From Gammaproteobacteria bacterium (GTDB lineage: Bacteria > Pseudomonadota > Gammaproteobacteria > Steroidobacterales > Foliamicaceae), in NCBI GenBank assembly GCA_009838035.1, contig VXSK01000004.1, forward strand, positions 248,001 to 312,000: a stretch of DNA of 64,000 bases. Direction: 5' to 3'. Positions 31,798-40,173 of the stretch are shown here, piece after piece. Numbering within the stretch: the first letter of the stretch is position 1; every line of letters begins with the position of its first letter. Under the pieces are notes generated by a model. That model was not told where the DNA came from, ran no database searches, and saw only the letters and a program-made list of their open reading frames with translations. A program made the position numbers and the translations under genes.

Positions 31798-33153
31798 ATG
31801 TCCGCGACCCGGGAACTCATGTTCGACCACGGCCAGCCGAGCTACTCGGAGGTCAACACCGATGTCATCAATGCGCTCACCACAACCACCTGGCGCTACT
31901 GGGTAACGCTCGGCATATCCGCCGCCACGGCGCTGCTGTTCTTTGTCGCGCCCTGGATCTACCAGATCATCGTGGGCGTGGGCGCCGCGGGCATGAACCG
32001 CAACGCGATGTGGGGCACCTACCTGTCCAACTTCATTTTCTGGATCGGGCTGAGCCACTCGGGAACGCTGCTGTCGGCGGTGCTGCATATCACGCAGTCG
32101 GACTGGCGCAAGTCGATCTACCGCAGCGCGGAGGCGATGACGCTGTTCTCGCTGATGACCGCGGCCATGTTCGTGATGGTGCACGTGGGGCGGGTGTGGT
32201 TCGTGCACTGGACCTTCCCGATTCCCAACCCCATGGAACTGTGGCCGAACTTCCGCTCGCCGCTGATGTTCGACGTGATGGCGATCCTGACCTATCTCAC
32301 GGCCAGCAGCGTGTTCATCTACATGGGCTCGCTGCCGGACTTCGCCGCGGTGCGCGACCGCTCCACCGGCTTGCGCCGGAGGATTTACGCGGTCATGTGC
32401 TTCGGCTGGCGCGGAACGGCGCATGAATGGCACACGCTGGGCTGGGCCTACACCTTCTTCGCCGTGCTCGTGATCCCGCTGGCGGTGTCGGTGCACTCCA
32501 TCGTGTCCTGGGACTTCGCCATGTCCACGGTGCCCGGCCTGCACCACACCATATTTGCGCCCTATTTCGTCTGCGGGGCGATCTACTCGGGCACGGCGGG
32601 GATCGTGACCGTGATGTGGATGCTGCGGAAATTCATGGGTTTCGGCCGCTACATCGGACAGCTGCACATCGACAACCTCTCCAAGCTGCTGCTGGTGCTT
32701 TCGCTCATCTGGACGTACATCAACATCTGTGAGAACTTCAGCGGCTGGTACAGCGGCACGAGTTTCGAATACGAAGCGATCCTTTACAGGATCTGGGAAG
32801 GCCCGTTCTGGTGGCTGTACTGGGAGATGATCCTGTTCTGCGCCGTGGTTCCGCTGGTGCTGTTCTCGCGCCGTATCCGCACCAACTGGAACCTGATGCT
32901 GGTGATCTCCATCCTGATCAACATCGGCATGCTCACGGAACGCTTCGTCATCGTCGCCAGTTCGCTGCCGCGCAAGTTCCTGCCCGACGTGTTCGGAACC
33001 TACTTCCCGAGCCTGGTCGAGATTTCCATCACGGTCGGCTCGTTTGCCATCTTCACGACGCTGTTCCTGCTGTTCGTGAAGATATTCCCGGCCGTTTCCA
33101 TCTACGAGGTCAAGGAGACGCTCAACCCCTTGCGCAAGAGGGAGGCCCACTGA
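31798..33153 (+). CDS. actC: Alternative complex III subunit ActC, NrfD-like quinol-binding membrane protein
   Basis: The 451-residue protein has about ten transmembrane helices and belongs to the NrfD/PsrC family. ActC and ActF are the two membrane cores of the complex; ActC is thought to hold the quinol site and a possible proton path. Recognisable segments are GTYLSNFIFWIGLSHSGTLL and AHEWHTLGWAYTFFAVLVIP. It begins two bases after actB2 and its stop overlaps the actD start as TGATG. Confidence 0.93.
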   Translation: MSATRELMFDHGQPSYSEVNTDVINALTTTTWRYWVTLGISAATALLFFVAPWIYQIIVGVGAAGMNRNAMWGTYLSNFIFWIGLSHSGTLLSAVLHITQSDWRKSIYRSAEAMTLFSLMTAAMFVMVHVGRVWFVHWTFPIPNPMELWPNFRSPLMFDVMAILTYLTASSVFIYMGSLPDFAAVRDRSTGLRRRIYAVMCFGWRGTAHEWHTLGWAYTFFAVLVIPLAVSVHSIVSWDFAMSTVPGLHHTIFAPYFVCGAIYSGTAGIVTVMWMLRKFMGFGRYIGQLHIDNLSKLLLVLSLIWTYINICENFSGWYSGTSFEYEAILYRIWEGPFWWLYWEMILFCAVVPLVLFSRRIRTNWNLMLVISILINIGMLTERFVIVASSLPRKFLPDVFGTYFPSLVEISITVGSFAIFTTLFLLFVKIFPAVSIYEVKETLNPLRKREAH

Positions 33154-33647
33154 TGACGCTGCTGGCCTCCTTCGCGCACGAAGACGCCGCGCTGGACGCC
33201 GCCCGGGCCCTGCGCGAGAAGGGCGTTGCCGGAGTGGATCTGTATTCGCCGATCCCGCTGCACGGGGCCGAGGAAGCGCTGGGACTGGGCAAGTCCCTGG
33301 TGCGCGTGTTCACGCTGCTCGGGGGCATCCTGGGCGCGATCGGCGGATTTACGCTGTGCGTCTGGACCGCCACGCGCTTCATCCTGCCGACCGCCGGCCG
33401 GCCGGTGATCACGCTGCCGCCGTACCTGCTGATCACCTACGAGAGCACCATCCTGCTGGGCACGCTGATGACGCTGCTGGGTTTCTTCGTGGTGGCGCGC
33501 TTGCCGGCGTGGCGGGACCGCACTTACCGGGCGTCCAGCAACGTGGACCGCTTCGTGATTTCGGTGGCCGGGCCGGGCGCGTCCGACGCCGAGGAGATCC
33601 TTCGCGCCGCCGGCGCCGAGTCGATCGAGCGGGAGCAGTCGGAATGA
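33153..33647 (+). CDS. actD: Alternative complex III subunit ActD (DUF3341)
   Basis: The 164-residue protein matches ActD. It has an N-terminal soluble region (ASFAHEDAALDAARALREKG to YSPIP), then two transmembrane helices (VFTLLGGILGAIGGFTLCVW and LLITYESTILLGTLMTLLG), and a cytoplasmic tail. It is a small membrane subunit that brackets the ActC/ActF core. It overlaps actC by one base and actE by four. Confidence 0.9.
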   Translation: MTLLASFAHEDAALDAARALREKGVAGVDLYSPIPLHGAEEALGLGKSLVRVFTLLGGILGAIGGFTLCVWTATRFILPTAGRPVITLPPYLLITYESTILLGTLMTLLGFFVVARLPAWRDRTYRASSNVDRFVISVAGPGASDAEEILRAAGAESIEREQSE

Positions 33648-34225
33648 GCCGCGTCGCTCTCGCCCTGCTCGCAGCCGCGCTGGTCGTACCGGGCGTGGCC
33701 GGTGCCTTGCCGTGGAACGACGACATGAAGGACCAGGTGAGCGTCAAGACCCAGGAAACCACGGTGGAACTGCCGGCGGAATCCGTTCCCGCCGATGGCG
33801 GCGAACTGGACGGGCCGGCCGACCTTGCGGAACTGGTGCGCGCGCGGCTGAAGGCCGGCGAGGAACTGAGCAATCCGCTCGCCGCGGAGGATGCGGACGA
33901 CGGCCGCGCGGCGGAGATGTACGACATCTACTGCCGCGTATGCCACGGCGTCGCGGGCGCCGGCGACGGCAGCGTGGGACTCAAGTACAACCCGCAGCCC
34001 ATGGACCTCACCTTGCCTTACGTGCAGCAGCAGACCGACGGCCAGCTCTACTACACGATCACGCACGGCGGCGTGATCATGCCCAGCTACCGGTTTGCGA
34101 TGTCGAAGGAAGACCGCTGGCGCATCGTGCAGTACCTGCGTACCGGCCTGCTTGAGGAAGCCGCCAGAGTGGCGGAGGCCGCCGAGGCCGAGGCCGAGTC
34201 CGGCGGCGAGACGGCGGCGGAATGA
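33644..34225 (+). CDS. actE: Alternative complex III subunit ActE, monohaem cytochrome c
   Basis: The 193-residue periplasmic protein has a signal peptide (MSRVALALLAAALVVPGVAG) and one haem site, CRVCHG (C97, C100, H101). A likely axial methionine lies in GGVIMPSYRF. ActE passes electrons from the complex to its acceptor, a cytochrome c or an oxidase. In some relatives the protein is a lipoprotein, but no lipobox cysteine is seen here. The C-terminal tail is acidic and alanine/glutamate-rich. The ATG at 33644 overlaps the actD stop (ATGA); a longer open frame upstream is a shadow. Confidence 0.9.
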   Translation: MSRVALALLAAALVVPGVAGALPWNDDMKDQVSVKTQETTVELPAESVPADGGELDGPADLAELVRARLKAGEELSNPLAAEDADDGRAAEMYDIYCRVCHGVAGAGDGSVGLKYNPQPMDLTLPYVQQQTDGQLYYTITHGGVIMPSYRFAMSKEDRWRIVQYLRTGLLEEAARVAEAAEAEAESGGETAAE

Positions 34226-35481
34226 GCGTCAGCGGCGGCACGGGTGCGCTGGGCGCGAAGGCGTTCCTGGCCACGATCGGTTTTCTCGCGGGCATTGCGG
34301 CCGTTTCCTTCGCGCTGCTCTGGATGGACGGCGCCGACAGCGATTTTCCCTGGGGATTCGCGCTGGTCATGTGGATGTTCGTGCTGGGCCTGAGCCAGGC
34401 GGGTATCTGTTTTACCGCGGTCATGCGCCTTTGCAAGGCGGAATTTTCGGGGGTCTTCTATCGTCTCGGCGAAGTGATGACGCTGGCGTTCCTGCCGTTC
34501 GCCTTTATCGGATTCGCCCTGATCTTCTCCTGCGGGCGCGAGTCCCTGTTCTACTGGCTGCAGGAAGGCGACCACGGACCCTTGAGTCCGTGGCTGAACG
34601 AGAACCTGCTGCTGTGGCGCAACCTCGTGGCGCTGGCGGCCTTCTACGTGCTGTCCGTGCTGTATTTCCTCTGGGGCCTGCTGCCGGATATCCGCGACGA
34701 ACTGGCTGAAAGCGGCAATCCCGTGTGCCGCGCCTGCTGGCGGTGGCTGGCGGCCTGGCGCGGGCGGGTGAGCCTTTTCACGCTGCAGCGGCGCCTGTAT
34801 TTCTCGTCCTTCTTCATCCTCTTCTTCTATGTCATGTCGAACTCCTTCATCGCCTGGGACTTCGGGATGACGCTGATTTCGCACTACCACAGCAGCGTTT
34901 ATCCCCTCTACTACATCCAGGGCATCAACCTGGCCGGGTCGGCGGCGATCCTCCTGATGAGCGCGGTGCTGTGGCGCAGCGAGGGCCTGAAGGACTGGTT
35001 CGACGCGGGCCGTCTCAAGCAGATGGGCATCCTGATCACGTCCTTCAGCCTGTTGTGGCTCTACATGTTCTGGGCCCAGTTCTTCGTGTCCTGGTTCGGC
35101 AACCTCGACTACGAGTACGGGGTGGTTTCGCTTCAGATGTACGGGCACTACCAGCCGTTTTTCTGGGTCATGGTCAGCTGCATGTTCTTCGCCCCCCTGC
35201 TGTGCGGTATCGCGGCCTGGGTCAAGCGCACCTGGCCGGCCATGCTGGCGCTTTCCGGGCTGATCGTGGTGGGCTTCTGGATCAACCGCTATCTCAACAT
35301 TCTGCCGATACTGGAACCCGAGCATGTGCCGTTCGCCGACGTCCGGGAGTGGTTCATTGCGATTTCGGCGCTGGCTTCCTGGTTCTTCCTGGTCCTGGTG
35401 ATGTTCCGCAGCATGCCGATGATCTCCGCCTGGCAGATCAGCCACTACGCGACCGAAGAACAACTCGAAGCCGCCTCCTGA
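34222..35481 (+). CDS. actF: Alternative complex III subunit ActF, NrfD-like membrane protein
   Basis: The 419-residue protein has about ten transmembrane helices and is the second NrfD-type core subunit. Recognisable segments are VMSNSFIAWDFGMTLISHYH and FWINRYLNILPILEP. It overlaps actE by four bases and closes the operon. No cytochrome oxidase genes follow, unlike many act operons, so the terminal oxidase must be coded elsewhere. A GC-rich hairpin follows six bases after the stop. Confidence 0.92.
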   Translation: MSVSGGTGALGAKAFLATIGFLAGIAAVSFALLWMDGADSDFPWGFALVMWMFVLGLSQAGICFTAVMRLCKAEFSGVFYRLGEVMTLAFLPFAFIGFALIFSCGRESLFYWLQEGDHGPLSPWLNENLLLWRNLVALAAFYVLSVLYFLWGLLPDIRDELAESGNPVCRACWRWLAAWRGRVSLFTLQRRLYFSSFFILFFYVMSNSFIAWDFGMTLISHYHSSVYPLYYIQGINLAGSAAILLMSAVLWRSEGLKDWFDAGRLKQMGILITSFSLLWLYMFWAQFFVSWFGNLDYEYGVVSLQMYGHYQPFFWVMVSCMFFAPLLCGIAAWVKRTWPAMLALSGLIVVGFWINRYLNILPILEPEHVPFADVREWFIAISALASWFFLVLVMFRSMPMISAWQISHYATEEQLEAAS

Positions 35482-35486
35482 CGGAG

Positions 35487-35506
35487 GGAGGGCGTCCCCG
35501 CCCTCC
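35487..35506 (+). terminator. Hairpin after actF (terminator-like, no T-tract)
   Basis: GGAGGGCG at 35487-35494 pairs perfectly with CGCCCTCC at 35499-35506 around a 4-base loop, five bases after the actF stop. It probably marks the end of the act transcript. The following bases are A-rich, not T-rich, so intrinsic termination on this strand is uncertain. Confidence 0.45.
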
Positions 35507-35621
35507 AAACGAAAAGCGAGTTACGGTGCATAGCCAGGGGACGATGGCCGCTTGTTCGACTGGAGTCCCATATCTGCATAAACGGGTGCGAATAACGGGG
35601 TGCTGTTTCCTGCCTCCGCGC

Positions 35622-35627
35622 TATACT
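35622..35627 (+). promoter_or_regulatory. -10 element directly before a small membrane-protein gene
   Basis: TATACT (five of six matches) ends seven bases before the GTG start at 35635. No good -35 is visible. If it is used, the transcript would begin at or next to the start codon, giving a leaderless mRNA. Confidence 0.35.
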
Positions 35628-35634
35628 GAAGTCC

Positions 35635-35901
35635 GTGAACACTGCCGCGTTTCATTCTCTGCAGGCGGCGCAATCATTGCGCGATTCCGGGTTGGAACAA
35701 GGGCCGGCTGAGGCGATCGCCGATCTGTTTTTCAGGCTGGAAGATACCTATATCCCAAGGAACGAGATCCAGGCCATGCAACTGGCCATCGAAAACAGGA
35801 TTGAGCAGGGCACTAACGCGGTCTTGCGTCGCATCAACGCCGTATTGCTGACCAGTCTGGCCGTAGGCGGCGGGCTGATTGCAGCGCTTGTCGTCACGTA
35901 G
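35635..35901 (+). CDS. Small coiled-coil protein with C-terminal membrane anchor
   Basis: This 88-residue protein has a helical N-terminal region, then a heptad-like stretch (NEIQAMQLAIENRIEQGTN). A single C-terminal transmembrane helix (INAVLLTSLAVGGGLIAALV) comes last. The layout resembles the DUF1640/CCDC90-like small tail-anchored proteins, but the match is by eye only and no function is assigned. The start is a GTG; a TATACT just upstream and no clear ribosome site suggest a leaderless mRNA. It is alone between the act operon and the convergent ferredoxin gene. About 150 bases before it hold only the act terminator and its own promoter. Confidence 0.55.
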   Translation: MNTAAFHSLQAAQSLRDSGLEQGPAEAIADLFFRLEDTYIPRNEIQAMQLAIENRIEQGTNAVLRRINAVLLTSLAVGGGLIAALVVT

Positions 35902-35948
35902 GTCCTTCCCCGGCCCTAGAGGCGGGTCTACTTCGGCAGGACGGCAAT

Positions 35949-36353
35949 TCAGGAAAGGCTTCGGATCAGGTCTTCGATTTCGTCGTCGGTCGGCGTAGAA
36001 GCGGTAGCCGGCGGCGCGCCGGAAACCCGCGCTTCGGCACTATCGCCCATCGCGGCCAGCCGGACCTTGCGGGCGCGAAATCGCCGCTGCGCCGTCTTTC
36101 CCAGTCCGCGCAGCTTGTCGCGTCGCATGCCTTCATCCTCATCATCGGCGGGCGCGCCGGGAAAGCGCGGTTCGATGGCGATGCAGTCCACGGGACAGGG
36201 CGGCAGGCACAAGCCGCAGCCCACGCACTCGTCGTGAATGATCGTATGAGTGAAGTTGCGGCTGCCGATAATGGCGTCCACGGGACAGGCCGGAAGGCAG
36301 CGTGCGCAGCCCACGCATAGCGCTTCGTCGATTCGCGCTACCGAGGGCTGCAT
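35949..36353 (-). CDS. RnfB-like ferredoxin with two [4Fe-4S] clusters
   Basis: The 134-residue protein has two adjacent ferredoxin motifs, [16 protein letters not shown] and [16 protein letters not shown], followed by a basic, probably helical tail. It corresponds to the ferredoxin part of RnfB without the membrane and N-terminal domains. Similar proteins are coded beside metG in Xanthomonas-type genomes. No other Rnf subunit is present here, so it probably acts as a soluble electron carrier rather than in an Rnf complex. It starts seven bases after the metG stop on the same strand. Confidence 0.85.
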   Translation of the reverse strand: MQPSVARIDEALCVGCARCLPACPVDAIIGSRNFTHTIIHDECVGCGLCLPPCPVDCIAIEPRFPGAPADDEDEGMRRDKLRGLGKTAQRRFRARKVRLAAMGDSAEARVSGAPPATASTPTDDEIEDLIRSLS

Positions 36354-36360
36354 GCCGGCA

Positions 36361-38358
36361 CTAGCGCACGCGCATGCCCGGTTCCGCGCCTTCGTCGGGA
36401 GAAAGCAGGAACACCCGCGACTCTCCCTCGCCGGCGGCCAGCACCATGCCTTCCGACACGCCGAAACGCATCTTGCGCGGCTTCAGGTTCGCCACCAGCA
36501 CCACCTTGCGTCCCACCAGGATTGAAGGGGCGTAGGCGCCGGCAATCCCGGCGAATACGGTGCGGCCCTTGCCGCCGTCGTCCAGCGTCAGGCGCAACAG
36601 CCGGTTGGCGCCGGCTACGCGCTCGGCCTTGACGATCTTCGCCACCCGCAGGTCCGTGCGCAGGAATTCGTCGATATCGATGGGTTCGGAATGCTCGACT
36701 TCGGCGGCGGACTGCTCGCGATTGGTTTCGACCAGCGCCTTGAGCGTCTTGAGCGATATTCGGCCCGCCAGCGGTTTGAACTCGGCAATCGATTCGCCAA
36801 GCAGGGGTTCGTCCACCTCGTTCCAGTTCAATTCGGAGCGCAGAAACGCCTCGGCCTTCGAGGAGATTTGCGGAAGAACAGGGGCGATATAGGTCATGAG
36901 CACCCGGAACAGGTTGATTCCCTGCGTGACGATCGCCTGCAGTTCGTCCTGCCTGTCCGGACTCTTGGCCAGTTCCCAGGGTTTTTGCTCGTTGATCCAG
37001 ACGTTGGCGCGGTCGGCCAGGGCCATGATCGCCCGCATGGCCTTGCCGTAGGAACGGGATTCGTAGTGCTTGCCGATCTGCTCCCTTAGCGCGACGAATT
37101 CCTCGTACAGGGCCGGGTCGTGCAGGCGCGGTCCGAGACGGTTGCCGAACCCGCGCTGCACGAAACTGGCGCAGCGGCTGGCGATGTTCACCAGCTTGCC
37201 CACCAGATCGGAATTGATCCGTGCAGCGAAGTCTTCCAGCTGCAGGTCGATGTCGTCCAGGCCGGAACCCAGTTTCGCCGCGTAGTAATAGCGCAGATAC
37301 TCGGGATCCAGACCGGCCGCCAGGTAGTCGGCCGCGGTAATGAAGGTGCCCTTGGACTTGGACATCTTCATTCCGTCCACGGTGAGGAAGCCGTGCACGA
37401 AAACGCCGCTGGGGGTGCGCATGCCCGAGCCCAGCAGCACCGCCGGCCAGAACAACGCGTGGAAGTAGAGGATGTCCTTGCCGATGAAGTGATAGAGTTC
37501 GGCGTCGCTGTCCGGGCCGAAATAGCGCTCGAACCGGCTGTCGCCGTCCTCGCCGGGGCCGCAGAGATTGCGGAAGCTGGCCATGTAGCCCACCGGCGCG
37601 TCGAGCCAGACGTAGAAATACTTGCCCGTCTCGCCCGGCACCTCGAACCCGAAATACGGCTCGTCGCGCGTGATGTCCCAGTCCTTCAGGCCTTCCTTGA
37701 ACCACTCGGCCAGCTTGTTGCGGGCGCCGCGGTCCAGGTTGCTGGCCTGCATCCAGGTCTTCAGCAGCGATTCGAACTCGCCCAGCTTGAAGAACTTGTG
37801 CTCGGATTCGCGCGTGACCGGCGGGCGGCCGCTCAGGATCGAACGCGGGTTGACCAGTTCGGACGGTGCGTAGGTGGCGCCGCAGGCCGTGCAGCTGTCG
37901 CCGTACTGGTCTTCCGCCCCGCACGACGGGCACTCGCCCCGCACGTAGCGGTCGGGCAGGAACATGCCCGCTTCCTCGTCATAGGCCTGCTGGATGGTGC
38001 GCGCATGAATGTAGCCGCGTTCCACCAGCCGGGCGTAGATACGTTCCACAAGTTCCCGGTTCTCCGGTGAGTGCGTAGTGTAGAAATTGTCGAAGCGAAT
38101 CCCGAAGGCCTCGAAGTCCCGCACATGGGCTGCCCGGCAGGACTCGGCGTATTCCTCGGGGCTGACTCCTTCTTCGCGCGCCTTCAGCATCGTTGGAGTG
38201 CCGTGCGCGTCGGTGGCGCAGACAAACGTGCAGTCGGCGCCCGAGTGCCGCTGGTAGCGCACCCAGATGTCGGTCTGCACCATCTCCAGCAGGTTGCCGA
38301 GGTGGATCTGACCGCTGGCGTACGGCAGCGCCGCGGTAACGAGGATCTTGCGCGCCAT
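36361..38358 (-). CDS. metG: Methionyl-tRNA synthetase
   Basis: The 665-residue enzyme charges tRNA-Met. The class I signatures are the HIGH-equivalent HLGN (19-22) and KMSKS (331-335). The zinc knuckle is C143-x2-C146 and C156-x2-C159. An anticodon-binding domain follows, and a Trbp111-like tRNA-binding domain starts around residue 560 ([15 protein letters not shown] to GMRVR). The length fits the long, dimer-forming MetG1 type of E. coli. It shares a strand with the RnfB-like gene and starts 18 bases upstream of the stop of the peptidase gene. Confidence 0.97.
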   Translation of the reverse strand: MARKILVTAALPYASGQIHLGNLLEMVQTDIWVRYQRHSGADCTFVCATDAHGTPTMLKAREEGVSPEEYAESCRAAHVRDFEAFGIRFDNFYTTHSPENRELVERIYARLVERGYIHARTIQQAYDEEAGMFLPDRYVRGECPSCGAEDQYGDSCTACGATYAPSELVNPRSILSGRPPVTRESEHKFFKLGEFESLLKTWMQASNLDRGARNKLAEWFKEGLKDWDITRDEPYFGFEVPGETGKYFYVWLDAPVGYMASFRNLCGPGEDGDSRFERYFGPDSDAELYHFIGKDILYFHALFWPAVLLGSGMRTPSGVFVHGFLTVDGMKMSKSKGTFITAADYLAAGLDPEYLRYYYAAKLGSGLDDIDLQLEDFAARINSDLVGKLVNIASRCASFVQRGFGNRLGPRLHDPALYEEFVALREQIGKHYESRSYGKAMRAIMALADRANVWINEQKPWELAKSPDRQDELQAIVTQGINLFRVLMTYIAPVLPQISSKAEAFLRSELNWNEVDEPLLGESIAEFKPLAGRISLKTLKALVETNREQSAAEVEHSEPIDIDEFLRTDLRVAKIVKAERVAGANRLLRLTLDDGGKGRTVFAGIAGAYAPSILVGRKVVLVANLKPRKMRFGVSEGMVLAAGEGESRVFLLSPDEGAEPGMRVR

Positions 38359-38376
38359 GACGCGAATTATCCCGGA

Positions 38377-40173
38377 TTACCAGCCGCAGGAAAGTCCCCG
38401 GTTCTCGGTCTCAAGCCAGTCCATGAGCGGCTGAAAGTAGGCGATGATCGCCGAGGCGTCCATTTCGCGCTGGCCGGTCACTTCCTCCAGCGAGTCCTGC
38501 CACGGCCGGCTGGAGCCGGACTCGAGCATCTTCCACATCAGCTCGCCGGCTTCCTTGTTGCCGTAGATCGAACATTCGTGCAGCGGTCCCTCGAATCCCG
38601 CCGCGTCGCACAGCGCCCGCTGGAACTGGAATTGCAGCACGAAGGCCAGGAAATAGCGGGTGTAGGGCGTATTGCCGGGAATGTGGTACTTGGCGCCCGG
38701 ATCGAAATCGGCCTCGCTACGGTCCACGGGCGGCCTGATTCCCTGGTAGCGCGTGCGCAGGTCCCACCAGGCCGCATTGTAGTCTTCCGGCGCGATTTCT
38801 CCCGAGAACACGCCCCAGCGCCACTGGTCCATCAGCTTGCCGAAGGGCAGGAAGGCGATCTTGTCCAGCGCCAGCTTCATCTGCGAGTTGATCAGGGCCT
38901 CGGGACTGTCCTCTACTTTCTCGACCAGGCCCAGGTTCTTCAGAAAGTCGGCGGTTATCGACAGCGTGACCGTGTCGCCCACCGCCTCGTGAAAACCGTC
39001 GTGGGCCCCGGACTGGAAGATGATCGGCTGATCCTTGTAGGCGAGGAAGTAGTAGATATGGCCGAGTTCGTGATAGATCGTGAAAAGGTGGTCCTGGGTG
39101 GGTTCGATGCACATCTTGATCCGCACGTCGTCCCCGGCGTCGATGCTCCAGGCGCTGGCGTGGCAGACGACTTCGCGGTCCCGCGGTTTCACCAGCAGCG
39201 AACGCTGCCAGAAACTCTCCGGCAGCGAGGGCATGCCCAGGGAGACGAAGAAGTCTTCCGCCAGTTCGGTCATGTAAACGGCGCTGTAGTCCTGGTCCTG
39301 CATCGTCTGCGTCACGTTCAGTTCCGCTACGCCGGCGTACGGCTCCGCCAGGTCGTAGATCTCGCCCCAGGTCTGCGACCACATGTTGCCCAGCAGGTGC
39401 GCCGGAATCGGCTCGCCCACGGGCACGGTCTCCTCGCCATAGGCCTGCCGGAGCCTGTCGGCGGTGTAGCAGTGCAACTGTTCGTAAAGCGGCGAGACCT
39501 GGCTCCACAAGCGCTCCACTTCGTCGTCGAAGTCGGCCACCGGCATGTCGTAGCCGGACCGCCACAACTCGCCCATGTCATTGAATCCCAGCGCTTTCGC
39601 GCCCTCGTTGCCCAACTCCACGAAACGGCGGTAGTCGGCCCGGATCGGTGGAGAAATCGTGCGCCAGCCGCGCCATGCTTCCAGCAGTTCGTCGTAGTCC
39701 CGGCTCTGGGCCATGACCACGCTGAGCTCTTCGAGGTCGCGGCAGCTCTCCGGGCCGTCGGGACAGTACTTACCGCTGCCGTAGGCGCCTTCCATGCGCG
39801 TCATGATTTCCGACAGTTCGCGACGCTTGGCGTCGTCGTCCGGCGCCGGCAGCGTGGTCCCCCACTTGATCGCGTTGATCGCGCGCTGGGTCCGCTCCGC
39901 CAGTTCGACTCCGTCGTAGCGCTTGGCGCCCTCCACCGCGGTACTCTGGAACTTGAGCCCCCGTTCCTGCGCCCTGGCGGCGAGCAGCGCCGTGTCCGGC
40001 GTGATGTAGGTCTGGTAGGCCCAGGCCGCCGCGGCGCCTTCCCGGCGCAATTCCAGGTATCGCTCGCTGGTTTCCTTGACGAACTCTTCGGCGCTTTGCA
40101 GCGGCGTATCTTCGGTCGACGCGCTGACGGGCACGGTCAGGGCCAGCGCCGTGACAATGATTCGGGTATTCAC
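38377..40173 (-). CDS. M2-family peptidyl-dipeptidase (angiotensin-converting-enzyme-like)
   Basis: The 598-residue zinc peptidase removes dipeptides from peptide C-termini. The HExxH site is H368-E369-L-G-H372, and the third ligand is E396 in FHEAVGD. RYLAF-type and PADFDPGAKYHIP-like blocks near the C-terminus are also typical of ACE. A Sec signal (IIVTALALTVPVSAS) places it outside the cytoplasm. The frame is open far upstream, but the GTG at 40173 overlaps the stop of the transporter gene as GTGA and starts directly at the signal peptide. Coupling to a peptide transporter shows the likely use: dipeptides cut in the periplasm are then imported. Confidence 0.92.
   Translation of the reverse strand: MNTRIIVTALALTVPVSASTEDTPLQSAEEFVKETSERYLELRREGAAAAWAYQTYITPDTALLAARAQERGLKFQSTAVEGAKRYDGVELAERTQRAINAIKWGTTLPAPDDDAKRRELSEIMTRMEGAYGSGKYCPDGPESCRDLEELSVVMAQSRDYDELLEAWRGWRTISPPIRADYRRFVELGNEGAKALGFNDMGELWRSGYDMPVADFDDEVERLWSQVSPLYEQLHCYTADRLRQAYGEETVPVGEPIPAHLLGNMWSQTWGEIYDLAEPYAGVAELNVTQTMQDQDYSAVYMTELAEDFFVSLGMPSLPESFWQRSLLVKPRDREVVCHASAWSIDAGDDVRIKMCIEPTQDHLFTIYHELGHIYYFLAYKDQPIIFQSGAHDGFHEAVGDTVTLSITADFLKNLGLVEKVEDSPEALINSQMKLALDKIAFLPFGKLMDQWRWGVFSGEIAPEDYNAAWWDLRTRYQGIRPPVDRSEADFDPGAKYHIPGNTPYTRYFLAFVLQFQFQRALCDAAGFEGPLHECSIYGNKEAGELMWKMLESGSSRPWQDSLEEVTGQREMDASAIIAYFQPLMDWLETENRGLSCGW

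Noticed and set aside
31720..33150. A 476-codon minus-strand open frame opposite actC
   Set aside because: Its composition (His, Arg, Gln, Asp) is that of an antisense of a membrane protein; actC is in a coherent operon.
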